Assembly: GCA_016793185.1 (NCBI GenBank)
Contig: JAEUIK010000656.1
Coordinates: 1 to 5,732 of the forward strand
Origin: Planctomycetaceae bacterium
Lineage (GTDB): Bacteria > Planctomycetota > Planctomycetia > Pirellulales > JAEUIK01
Length of the DNA: 5,732 bases
Direction of reading: 5' to 3'
Below are positions 1 through 4,572 of this stretch, piece after piece (the stretch's first letter is position 1; each line of letters begins with the position of its first letter). The notes below the pieces were generated by a model. It saw only the letters and a program-made list of their open reading frames with translations, ran no database searches and was not told where the DNA came from. The position numbers were made by a program, and so were the translations under genes.

Positions 1-95
1 AAAACAGCCATCACCGCGACGACCGCCAGCACCTCGTGCCAACGCATCGGCGGATCGTGCGTTGGGGCGTCGGTGGGGAGGGACGCAGTCGCCAT
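1..95 (-). CDS. N-terminal fragment of an unidentified, probably membrane-associated protein
   Basis: An open frame begins with ATG at 95 (reading leftward) and stays open to the window edge, about 31 codons. The translation starts MATASLPTDAPTHDPP and continues RWHEVLAVVAVMAV. This is a short polar, proline-rich lead followed by a hydrophobic stretch, as expected of a first transmembrane helix in an inner-membrane protein. No convincing Shine-Dalgarno sequence precedes the ATG. A second in-frame ATG lies at 47 (codon 17) and has no better one. The gene would be divergent from the PEP-CTERM operon. Too little is present to name a family. It could also be a chance open frame, although the hydrophobic segment after a plausible N-terminus argues mildly for a real gene. 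Confidence 0.45.
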   Translation of the reverse strand, partial: MATASLPTDAPTHDPPMRWHEVLAVVAVMAV

Positions 96-211
96 GGGGG
101 GATCTTGAACCTGCGGGTCGCTCGAGCAAAGTCGGGCCAACCTAGAGGCCCACGCCGGAGTACGCCAGCCCACCGTGCGGAGACGGAGCGGCGTCATTTT
201 TTCCAGCGTAC

Positions 212-239
212 TTGACGGGCGTTGTCAGGCGACTAGAAT
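212..239 (+). promoter_or_regulatory. sigma70-like promoter for the structured RNA / PEP-CTERM operon
   Basis: TTGACG at 212-217 (5 of 6 to TTGACA) and TAGAAT at 234-239 (5 of 6 to TATAAT) are separated by 16 bases. Transcription would start near 246. The palindromic operator at 251-265 then lies immediately downstream of the start, a position where a bound repressor would block initiation. It is the best-matching promoter I see in the window. Confidence 0.6.
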
Positions 240-247
240 GCGATCGC

Positions 248-268
248 TGTTGAGACTGTATCTCAACA
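248..268 (+). promoter_or_regulatory. Fur-box-like palindromic operator (copy 1)
   Basis: TGTTGAGA (248-255) and TCTCAACA (261-268) are perfect 8-base inverted arms around a 5-base centre. The core 251-265, TGAGACTGTATCTCA, has the 7-1-7 size of the classical Fur box (TGATAATnATTATCA); by eye 9 of the 14 half-site positions agree. The 12 bases at 247-258 (CTGTTGAGACTG) recur exactly at 2731-2742 ahead of hemP. It sits 11 bases after the -10 hexamer. A Fur-family repressor is the inferred ligand, and another dimeric repressor is possible. Confidence 0.55.
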
Positions 269-419
269 AGAGCCAGCCAGCCCGCCTACCGCTCGCCTGC
301 TAGCTACCGGCCGCACCTTCTTTCGCGGCCACATCCCCCTACTGAATCGGGGATGCAACCACATTCCTCGCGAATGGAGGGTCGCTAGTGCGGTAGGCCT
401 ATCTCGCTGTTGGGGCTGT

Positions 420-444
420 GGAGCCGACTCGGGCTCCTTTTCTT
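420..444 (+). terminator. intrinsic terminator / attenuator upstream of the PEP-CTERM gene
   Basis: GGAGCC (420-425) and GGCTCC (432-437) form a perfect 6-bp stem with loop GACTCG, followed by TTTTCTT (438-444). No coding gene ends before it, so it would end the structured RNA or act as an attenuator. The next start codon is at 478. Its 3' arm (GGCTC, 432-436) is also complementary to GAGCC at 270-274, a possible but weak antiterminator pairing. Confidence 0.5.
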
Positions 445-462
445 GTAACTGGTTCTTGTTTC

Positions 463-468
463 AGGAGA
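463..468 (+). promoter_or_regulatory. ribosome binding site fixing the first PEP-CTERM start
   Basis: AGGAGA lies 9 bases before ATG 478. It favours this ATG over an in-frame GTG at 418, which falls before the terminator-like hairpin and would put 20 non-signal residues in front of the signal peptide. Confidence 0.65.
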
Positions 469-477
469 TACTTCACA

Positions 478-1233
478 ATGGTTCATGCGCGTCGGGCAGT
501 TTATCTGCCTCTCTTATTGGCACTGGTGGTGCCGTTCGTTCAGGCCCATGCAGCGCAAATTGCGTTTCCCGACCCGACGGGGTGGAATGTCGGCGATCCC
601 GGCACTACCTTCCAGGAGTGGTCCGCGGGCACGACCGCTCCGAACAGCTCCATCCTGGCGGTCGACGCCCTGGTTCACTTGGCCAACCCCGCAGTTAGCG
701 GCACACCCACCTTCGGCAAAACCGGCGCCTTCGTCGCCAGCAGCGGGGGGCTCTACTCCTTCAGCGCCAACTACGCGATCTCGGCCAAAGTGCCGAATCA
801 CGGCGGGCCGGGCGCCGGTACCTGGGTGCTCATCCAAACGGCCAGCACGGTCAACCCCGACTACGATCCCGAAGGGGACCTGACCGGCGGCAGCCTCTTG
901 CGGGACTCGCTGACGATCCTCGACGACCAGGGGAACGTGCTCGCCACGAGCGATCCCAACGATGTCGTACGGTCGTTGTTCGATCCCAATTATCCGCTGT
1001 TTGGCGGGGTCGGCTTCGAGAAGCTCGCGTGGGAAGTGTTCCTCCCGGGATACACGGGCGATTTCCAAGTGCAGGCCAGTGTGATGGTCCACGCCAGCGT
1101 GCAAGCGCTGCGAGTCGATTCGGCGATCTCGGCGGTGCCCGAGCCCAGTTCGCTGGTCTTGCTGGGCCTCGGCCTGGCGGGCGTCGCATCCACGAGTTGG
1201 TCGCGTCGCCGGCGTGCGCGGAGCGCCCGCTGA
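478..1233 (+). CDS. PEP-CTERM sorting domain protein (first copy)
   Basis: This is a 251-residue exported protein. Residues 1-25 are a classical signal peptide: MVHARR, a hydrophobic core LPLLLALVVPFVQ, and an AHA site before AQIAF. The middle (about 26-215) is a polar, Gly/Ser/Asp-rich, beta-looking domain that I cannot match to a known family. The C-terminus is a textbook PEP-CTERM signal: VPEPSS at 220-225, a hydrophobic helix to about residue 243, and the basic tail SRRRRARSAR. In this family the tail is recognised by an exosortase and the protein is processed for the cell surface or matrix. ATG 478 is chosen because of the AGGAGA site and the signal peptide. It heads a probable operon with the DUF1559 and lipoprotein genes, and its promoter carries the same operator motif as hemP. 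A role in iron or haem uptake would be speculation from regulation only. Confidence 0.9.
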   Translation: MVHARRAVYLPLLLALVVPFVQAHAAQIAFPDPTGWNVGDPGTTFQEWSAGTTAPNSSILAVDALVHLANPAVSGTPTFGKTGAFVASSGGLYSFSANYAISAKVPNHGGPGAGTWVLIQTASTVNPDYDPEGDLTGGSLLRDSLTILDDQGNVLATSDPNDVVRSLFDPNYPLFGGVGFEKLAWEVFLPGYTGDFQVQASVMVHASVQALRVDSAISAVPEPSSLVLLGLGLAGVASTSWSRRRRARSAR

Positions 1234-1256
1234 GTTGGTTTTGACGGCCCCCCTTT

Positions 1257-1293
1257 CGCGCCCGGCCTGGCTCACCTCTCGCGGCCGGGCGCG
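1257..1293 (+). repeat. 11-bp intercistronic hairpin
   Basis: CGCGCCCGGCC (1257-1267) and GGCCGGGCGCG (1283-1293) are perfect inverted arms with a 15-base loop, in the 89-base gap between the PEP-CTERM stop and the DUF1559 start. No T-run follows (GCGGGGTGGCC), so it is not a standard intrinsic terminator. It may act as an mRNA-stability or processing element that sets different expression of the two genes. Confidence 0.6.
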
Positions 1294-1322
1294 CGGGGTG
1301 GCCCTCCGAGATGGAGACGCCG

Positions 1323-2294
1323 ATGACACGCCCGTTTTTCGCCCCGCGATCGCCGCGGCCATTCGCCAGGCTGCGACGCGGCAGCCCGCGCCGCGCGGCG
1401 ATGACGCTCGTCGAGTTGTTGATCGTGGTGGCCATTCTGGGCCTGCTGATGGCGCTCTTGCTGCCGGCGGTTCAGGCTGCCCGAGAGGCTTCCCGCCGCG
1501 CGCAGTGTGCCAACAACCTGCACCAAATCGGCCTCGCCATGCACGCGTTCGACGAGACGCACCAGCGGCTCCCCGGAACTGAAACCTGGTATCCCGACGA
1601 GAGCGCCCCCGCCGGCAAGCGTTTTACCGGGGGGAGCGCCTTTGTCTTGCTGCTCCCGTACTTGGATCAAGGAAGCCTGGCGTCCCGCTACAACATTCGG
1701 TTGAGCATCTCGGCCGCGGCAAACAAGCCGCTGACCGAAATAACCCTGCCGGTCCTCACGTGTCCTTCGATGGTCTTTCAGTACGGGGGCGAGCCCTCCC
1801 CGGGCTGGTCGAGCTATGCGGTTTCCACCGGCAGCAACTACGGACATTTCGCCAACCAGGGGGACCCCGAGTACCACAACGGGGCGATCGTCGACCCACA
1901 GCCGCGGGGAGTCGCCACGCGCCGCCGCCGCACGAGCGTGGGAGATATCTCGGGACTCGATGGGGCAACGCATACGTTCCTGGCTGGGGATCTCGACTAC
2001 GGACTGTCGAACATCGCGGCCGTCTCAGGCAGCGCGGGGGGCGAGTTCGGCGGGAGCACCCGCTGGACCGACGCCTATCCGTTTTCCTGCCAGGCCTCAA
2101 CGGCGGGCGTGTTCAACAGCACGCGGATCGTGACGCCGTTTCTCGAGTGGTACACCTTCCGCAGCGACCATCCCGGCGGCGTGAACATGCTGATGGTCGA
2201 TGGCTCGGCCCGTTTCGTCGGCGAGACGACCTCGCCGATTACCCTGAAAAACCTCGCAAAGTGCGACGATGCGCAGCCGATCGGCGAATACTAG
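1323..2294 (+). CDS. DUF1559 protein with prepilin-type N-terminus and H-X9-DG motif
   Basis: This 323-residue protein belongs to the DUF1559 family that is greatly expanded in planctomycetes. After a basic leader (residues 1-26, rich in Arg) comes the type IV pilin-like helix MTLVELLIVVAILGLLMALL (27-46), with the conserved Glu five residues after the predicted cleavage point (E31). It is followed by PAVQAAREASRR and a CANNLHQIGLAMH segment. Near the C-terminus His283, nine residues, then Asp293-Gly294 (HPGGVNMLMVDG) give the H-X9-DG signature. The family is thought to be handled like pseudopilins; its function is unknown. Oddity: the residue before the cleavage point is Ala26, where Gly is usual. 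ATG 1323 is preferred because GGAGA (1313-1317) lies 5 bases upstream; ATG 1311 would add four residues. Its 3' end overlaps the lipoprotein gene by 26 bases. Confidence 0.93.
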   Translation: MTRPFFAPRSPRPFARLRRGSPRRAAMTLVELLIVVAILGLLMALLLPAVQAAREASRRAQCANNLHQIGLAMHAFDETHQRLPGTETWYPDESAPAGKRFTGGSAFVLLLPYLDQGSLASRYNIRLSISAAANKPLTEITLPVLTCPSMVFQYGGEPSPGWSSYAVSTGSNYGHFANQGDPEYHNGAIVDPQPRGVATRRRRTSVGDISGLDGATHTFLAGDLDYGLSNIAAVSGSAGGEFGGSTRWTDAYPFSCQASTAGVFNSTRIVTPFLEWYTFRSDHPGGVNMLMVDGSARFVGETTSPITLKNLAKCDDAQPIGEY

Positions 2295-2682
2295 AGGACT
2301 GGCCGCGCTCGCCGTTCTCTGGGGAATGGCGATCACCGGATGCGCGCCGGCAGAAATCGGGGTCGAGGGAATGGTGACTCTCGACGGGAAACTTCTCGAT
2401 GAAGCGGCGATCTCGTTCGTCCCGCTTGCAGCGGGCCGCAAGAAGACCGGGGGCCTGATTCGCAACGGACGCTACCAGTTGCCCCCCGCCGACGGACTCC
2501 TGCCAGGTCGGTACCGGGTCGAAATCCTCGATAGTCCACCGCTGCATCTGACTCCCCGGCAGCAGCAGCTGCGCCGGAAGTTTCCCTACCGGTACACCAA
2601 CGATTCGCCGCTGATGATCGAGGTCCCGGCGGGGCAACCGGGTCCAATTCAGTTCGATTTCGAACTGACCGGAGGTCCGTGA
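2269..2682 (+). CDS. small lipoprotein with carboxypeptidase-regulatory-like beta domain
   Basis: This is a 137-residue protein. Residues 1-24 form a lipoprotein signal: basic MRSRSANTR, hydrophobic GLAALAVLWGMA, then the lipobox ITGC with Cys25 as the lipidation site. Residues about 29-85 (EGMVTLDGKLLDEAAISFVP, then a GRYQLPPADG segment and LLPGRYRVEIL) have the pattern of carboxypeptidase-regulatory-like / transthyretin-like beta-sandwich domains common in planctomycete lipoproteins. The C-terminal 50 residues are basic and then acidic, with no recognised motif. It starts inside the last 26 bases of the DUF1559 gene in another frame, so translation is probably coupled. DUF1559 gene followed by such a lipoprotein is a familiar planctomycete pairing. 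The molecular role is unknown. ATG 2326 (residue 20) is rejected because it would remove most of the signal. Confidence 0.85.
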   Translation: MRSRSANTRGLAALAVLWGMAITGCAPAEIGVEGMVTLDGKLLDEAAISFVPLAAGRKKTGGLIRNGRYQLPPADGLLPGRYRVEILDSPPLHLTPRQQQLRRKFPYRYTNDSPLMIEVPAGQPGPIQFDFELTGGP

Positions 2683-2724
2683 TCGGGCGCGCAAAATGCC
2701 CTGGCGAGCGCGAGCGACGATCGC

Positions 2725-2730
2725 TATATT
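2725..2730 (+). promoter_or_regulatory. -10 element of the hemP promoter
   Basis: TATATT (5 of 6 to TATAAT) lies just upstream of the palindromic operator. The hexamer 17 bases further upstream (TGGCGA, 2702-2707) is a poor -35 match. The eight bases CGATCGCT (2718-2725) that run into it also occur at 241-248, next to the other operator copy, which supports related promoter architecture. Confidence 0.5.
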
Positions 2731-2734
2731 CTGT

Positions 2735-2749
2735 TGAGACTGAGTCTCA
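2735..2749 (+). promoter_or_regulatory. Fur-box-like perfect palindrome ahead of hemP (copy 2)
   Basis: TGAGACT-G-AGTCTCA is a perfect 7-1-7 palindrome, the geometry of the Fur box; 10 of 14 half-site bases match TGATAATnATTATCA. It begins 4 bases after the -10 TATATT, so it covers the transcription start. The next gene is hemP, whose homologues in other bacteria are Fur/iron-controlled. That context makes a Fur-family repressor the leading candidate. Confidence 0.65.
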
Positions 2750-2820
2750 GTACCATGTCATCCGCCTCATCTGACCATGCCCAACCTGCAAGCGCCAACG
2801 TCCCAGCTGACTCCCCTTCC

Positions 2821-2825
2821 GAGGA
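2821..2825 (+). promoter_or_regulatory. ribosome binding site fixing the hemP start
   Basis: GAGGA at 2821-2825 lies 5 bases before ATG 2831. The in-frame ATG at 2777 has no comparable site (CATCTGACC precedes it), so the shorter protein is preferred. Confidence 0.6.
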
Positions 2826-2830
2826 TACCG

Positions 2831-3016
2831 ATGATCGACGAGCTTCCCCGTGAGTCCTTTCCGCCCGCTTCCGACGGCGATGCGCGTCCGCCGACCCCGC
2901 GCGTGGTCCGCTCGGAGGACCTGTTTCGAGGAGCACGCGAGCTCTTGATCGCCCACGGCCAGGAAACCTATCGGCTGCGCCTGACCCGCAGCGGCAAGCT
3001 CATTCTCGGCAAGTAA
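2831..3016 (+). CDS. hemP: haemin uptake protein HemP family
   Basis: This 61-residue protein has a variable polar N-terminus (residues 1-25, rich in Pro and Asp). The HemP domain fills residues 26-61: SEDLF, RGARELLIAHGQETY and the family's hallmark ending YRLRLTRSGKLILGK. HemP proteins are about 50-70 residues long, so it is full length. Members occur with haem uptake systems. In some proteobacteria the homologue HmuP/HemP is needed to activate haem receptor genes; the biochemical activity is not settled. No TonB receptor or haem transporter is present in this window. The gene stands alone on the plus strand behind its own promoter and Fur-box-like operator, and is convergent with the minus-strand PEP-CTERM gene. 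An alternative start at ATG 2777 would give 79 residues. Confidence 0.88.
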   Translation: MIDELPRESFPPASDGDARPPTPRVVRSEDLFRGARELLIAHGQETYRLRLTRSGKLILGK

Positions 3017-3045
3017 GGTCCTCCCGCGATTCACGCGAACCGCGC

Positions 3046-3084
3046 AAAAAAAGCCACCGGACAACTCGTGTCATCCGGTGGCTT
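3046..3084 (-). terminator. strong intrinsic terminator of the minus-strand PEP-CTERM gene
   Basis: AAGCCACCGGA (3051-3061) and TCCGGTGGCTT (3074-3084) form a perfect 11-bp stem. Read on the minus strand the stem is followed by a run of seven T (plus-strand A at 3046-3052, partly within the stem). It lies 45 bases past the stop of the minus-strand gene. On the plus strand there is no T-run after the stem, so it should terminate hemP transcripts only weakly. Confidence 0.88.
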
Positions 3085-3128
3085 AGAGGCTGCCAAACGC
3101 TGCTGCTGCTCAGCGTCGCCGTCGTCGG

Positions 3129-3854
3129 CTAATTCTTCCGGCGGATTCTCCGCCGAGCGATTCCCGCCCCCAGGCCAACCATTCCCAGCCCGAGGAGCAC
3201 TGCTGTACTCGGTTCCGGAATCGGATTTCCATTGGGGACGACGTGATAGGTTTGCGTGATGAACGAGAGCGTCGGGACACCGCCGCCGACAGTGGCCGAG
3301 CTGGCGAGAATGTCCTTCTGCACGCGGAGACTCTGGTATCCGCTGCCCGAGAACGAGGCCGAATCGATAAACTGCGTCGATCCGGGCGTCAGGGCGTAAA
3401 TGGTCAGATAGTCGTCGACATTGTCCGGGATGAACGTCTCGACGACCGAAACGAACCCCTTCCCGCCGACGACCGCCGGGTTGCCGGCCAGCGTGACTTT
3501 GGTGATCACGTATTCCGGGTCGATCGTGCTGGTGCGAAACTCGATCAGGGCATCCGAAGCGCCGCCCCCCGGCATGTCGTGAAAGGCTCCCTGGATCTTA
3601 ATGCCGTAGTCGGTGCCGTCGAAGTACGGCACGATGTTGATCGCCGTATCGGCGGGCATATCGCCGGTGGCCAGATACGAGAAATCGCTGAAGACCAGGT
3701 TTCCGGAAACGATCGAGGAAGAAAACCCGATCAAGTCAGACAACAGAGCGGCTCGAGCGGAAGAAGTCGCCACGAGCATTGCCGTGCAGGCAAATAAAGG
3801 AATGAGAGCGGACCGCAAGCGGCGGCCCAGACGACCAAGACTCAACGACAGCAT
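3129..3854 (-). CDS. PEP-CTERM sorting domain protein (second copy)
   Basis: This is a 241-residue exported protein on the minus strand. Residues 1-35 form a signal peptide: MLSLSLGRLGRRLRS, a hydrophobic stretch ALIPLFACTAMLVAT, and an ARA cleavage site before ALLSDL. The body (36-211) is polar and Gly/Ser/Asp-rich, looks beta-structured, and matches no family I know. The last 30 residues are the PEP-CTERM signal: IPEPS at 212-216, a hydrophobic helix, and the basic end RRRIRRKN. Exosortase processing and surface or matrix placement are known for the family. ATG 3854 is supported by a perfect AGGAGG. The frame is open for another 126 codons upstream, but that part lacks protein-like character and would bury the signal peptide. 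It shares only the sorting architecture with the first PEP-CTERM protein. No Fur-box-like operator precedes it. Confidence 0.9.
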   Translation of the reverse strand: MLSLSLGRLGRRLRSALIPLFACTAMLVATSSARAALLSDLIGFSSSIVSGNLVFSDFSYLATGDMPADTAINIVPYFDGTDYGIKIQGAFHDMPGGGASDALIEFRTSTIDPEYVITKVTLAGNPAVVGGKGFVSVVETFIPDNVDDYLTIYALTPGSTQFIDSASFSGSGYQSLRVQKDILASSATVGGGVPTLSFITQTYHVVPNGNPIPEPSTAVLLGLGMVGLGAGIARRRIRRKN

Positions 3855-3863
3855 TAGCAGCAG

Positions 3864-3869
3864 CCTCCT
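3864..3869 (-). promoter_or_regulatory. consensus ribosome binding site of the second PEP-CTERM gene
   Basis: AGGAGG on the minus strand, 9 bases before ATG 3854, is a full consensus Shine-Dalgarno. It fixes the start far inside a longer open frame that extends back to 4232. Confidence 0.8.
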
Positions 3870-4093
3870 GGCGCGATGGCAGCATCGGAAAGCCGAACTG
3901 GCAGGCAGGAATGCAGCGCACTGAGCGCGGCAGGTCCAAGCGAGACAGGCGTTGGCGCTAGCCTGAGCGGAATCCGGCATGGCCGAGTGGCTCGACGCAG
4001 TAGCGCGCAGAGTCCCAGCGGTAACCGTTCCGAAGCAAACGAGTGCCAATGAGAAGTCGATCGAGCCGCGCGCAAGCAATCGCGGGGCTGGGG

Positions 4094-4113
4094 CACGCAT
4101 CACTCGATGCGTG
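4094..4113. repeat. perfect 8-bp inverted repeat, possible operator
   Basis: CACGCATC (4094-4101) and GATGCGTG (4106-4113) are perfect arms around ACTC. It has no T-run on either side, so it is not a terminator. It lies about 240 bases upstream of the minus-strand PEP-CTERM start and about 460 upstream of prpB, in non-coding DNA. A dimeric regulator's operator or an RNA hairpin in the minus-strand leader are the options. Confidence 0.5.
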
Positions 4114-4452
4114 GAATCGACTATCGGCCTTCCGACATTAGCGGCACTCGCGGACCGAAAGAAATTAGGACAGTGTTGATGGACCGGGTACGCCCAGCCC
4201 AAGTTCCCTCTATATTTACCGCCGAACGCCATCCAATCAAGAACTTTATTCGCAAATTTTCCGATTTACCGAAAAAGCTTGCGCATCTCCCCCCACTCCG
4301 CTTTGCCGCTGCTGCGGCTCCCCCGGGCGGCGGCGCGCGATCCTGGGGAGTACCCGGTCGAACTACCTTTTCGGCAAGTCTCAGAGAAACGCCGGTTTAC
4401 GGTCCGGGCCGAGGCAATTTCCACGTCCCATTGCAATCGCCGCCCCGACTGC

Positions 4453-4481
4453 TTGCAAACCGGTCCCCAGAGCGCGATATT
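4453..4481 (+). promoter_or_regulatory. candidate promoter of the prp operon
   Basis: TTGCAA (4453-4458, 4 of 6) and GATATT (4476-4481, 4 of 6) are spaced by 17 bases, giving a start near 4488 and a leader of about 85 bases before prpB. The -10 region (GCGATATTCTCT) resembles the hemP one (CGCTATATTCTG). The match is moderate only. Confidence 0.4.
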
Positions 4482-4513
4482 CTCTACTGTCGATCGTGGA
4501 GCCCCCCAGCCCC

Positions 4514-4538
4514 AGTCCCTGCGCCGGCGCCTGGGACT
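4514..4538 (+). repeat. hairpin in the prpB leader
   Basis: AGTCCC (4514-4519) pairs with GGGACT (4533-4538). Inside, GCG (4521-4523) can pair with CGC (4528-4530) around a CCGG loop. It lies 22 bases before the AGGAG of prpB and would be in its 5' untranslated leader if the promoter at 4453-4481 is right. No T-run follows, so it is not an intrinsic terminator. Confidence 0.4.
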
Positions 4539-4560
4539 TATCTTCCCGGCCGATTCAACG

Positions 4561-4565
4561 AGGAG
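4561..4565 (+). promoter_or_regulatory. ribosome binding site fixing the prpB GTG start
   Basis: AGGAG at 4561-4565 is 7 bases before GTG 4573. It selects this GTG over an in-frame ATG at 4279, which would add 98 residues with no similarity to the PrpB family. Confidence 0.75.
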
Positions 4566-4572
4566 CCCAGGC

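Larger units (their letters stand above)
246..445 (+). ncRNA. candidate structured leader RNA or small RNA with four-way junction
   Basis: The transcript expected from the 212-239 promoter can fold into nested helices. The long closing helix P1 pairs 284-292 with 390-398 (9 bp, perfect). It continues after a 6-base bulge (293-298) as 299-304 with 384-389 (6 bp, one G-U). Inside lie three hairpins: 309-314/325-330 (6 bp), 332-338/349-355 (7 bp, 10-base loop) and 362-366/372-376 (5 bp). An outer helix 278-283/413-418 (6 bp) stacks on P1. A terminator-like hairpin at 420-437 with a T-run follows. The arrangement resembles a riboswitch or leader attenuator ahead of the PEP-CTERM gene, or a free small RNA of about 200 nt. 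I do not recognise it as a known class. Folding was done by eye in GC-rich DNA, so chance pairing remains possible. Confidence 0.45.
3855..4572. other. divergent intergenic region, no supported gene
   Basis: This 718-base stretch separates the minus-strand PEP-CTERM gene from prpB. Several frames stay open through it, including upstream extensions of both flanking genes, but none has a ribosome site plus protein-like composition. It holds the AGGAGG of the minus-strand gene, a perfect 8-bp inverted repeat (4094-4113), an AT-rich block at about 4200-4280 likely to contain promoters, a candidate prp promoter (4453-4481) and a hairpin (4514-4538). I could not identify a convincing minus-strand promoter. 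Confidence 0.6.

Noticed and set aside
181..202. Possible terminator before the T-run at 197-202
   Set aside because: Only a 4-bp GACG/CGTC stem is available and no plus-strand gene ends upstream.
353..388. 11-residue open frame (MQPHSSRMEGR) inside the structured leader as a leader peptide
   Set aside because: The only upstream purine run (GGGG, 349-352) touches the ATG, leaving no spacing, and the frame runs through predicted helices with no regulatory codon run.
418..477. GTG 418 as the start of the first PEP-CTERM protein
   Set aside because: It overlaps the terminator-like hairpin, has no ribosome site, and adds 20 residues before the signal peptide.
514..1362. Long open frames on the minus strand opposite the PEP-CTERM and DUF1559 genes
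   Set aside because: They are antisense shadows of clear plus-strand genes in GC-rich DNA, Arg/Gly/Pro-rich and without domains or ribosome sites.
3979..4055. tRNA-Leu/Ser-like start (GGCCGAGTGG at 3981-3990)
   Set aside because: No GTTCGAATCC-type T-arm, no matching 3' acceptor strand and no recognisable anticodon arm follow; the match is limited to the D-arm-like bases.
3855..4232. N-terminal extension of the second PEP-CTERM gene by 126 codons
   Set aside because: It would place the signal peptide internally and ignore the perfect AGGAGG before ATG 3854; its composition looks non-coding.
4377..4383. A further operator half-site AGTCTCA upstream of prpB
   Set aside because: The left half is missing (4369-4375 shows no TGAGACT), so it is probably a chance 7-mer.
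4279..4572. Start of prpB at ATG 4279
   Set aside because: The added 98 residues have no PrpB similarity; GTG 4573 with AGGAG gives the family's normal length.
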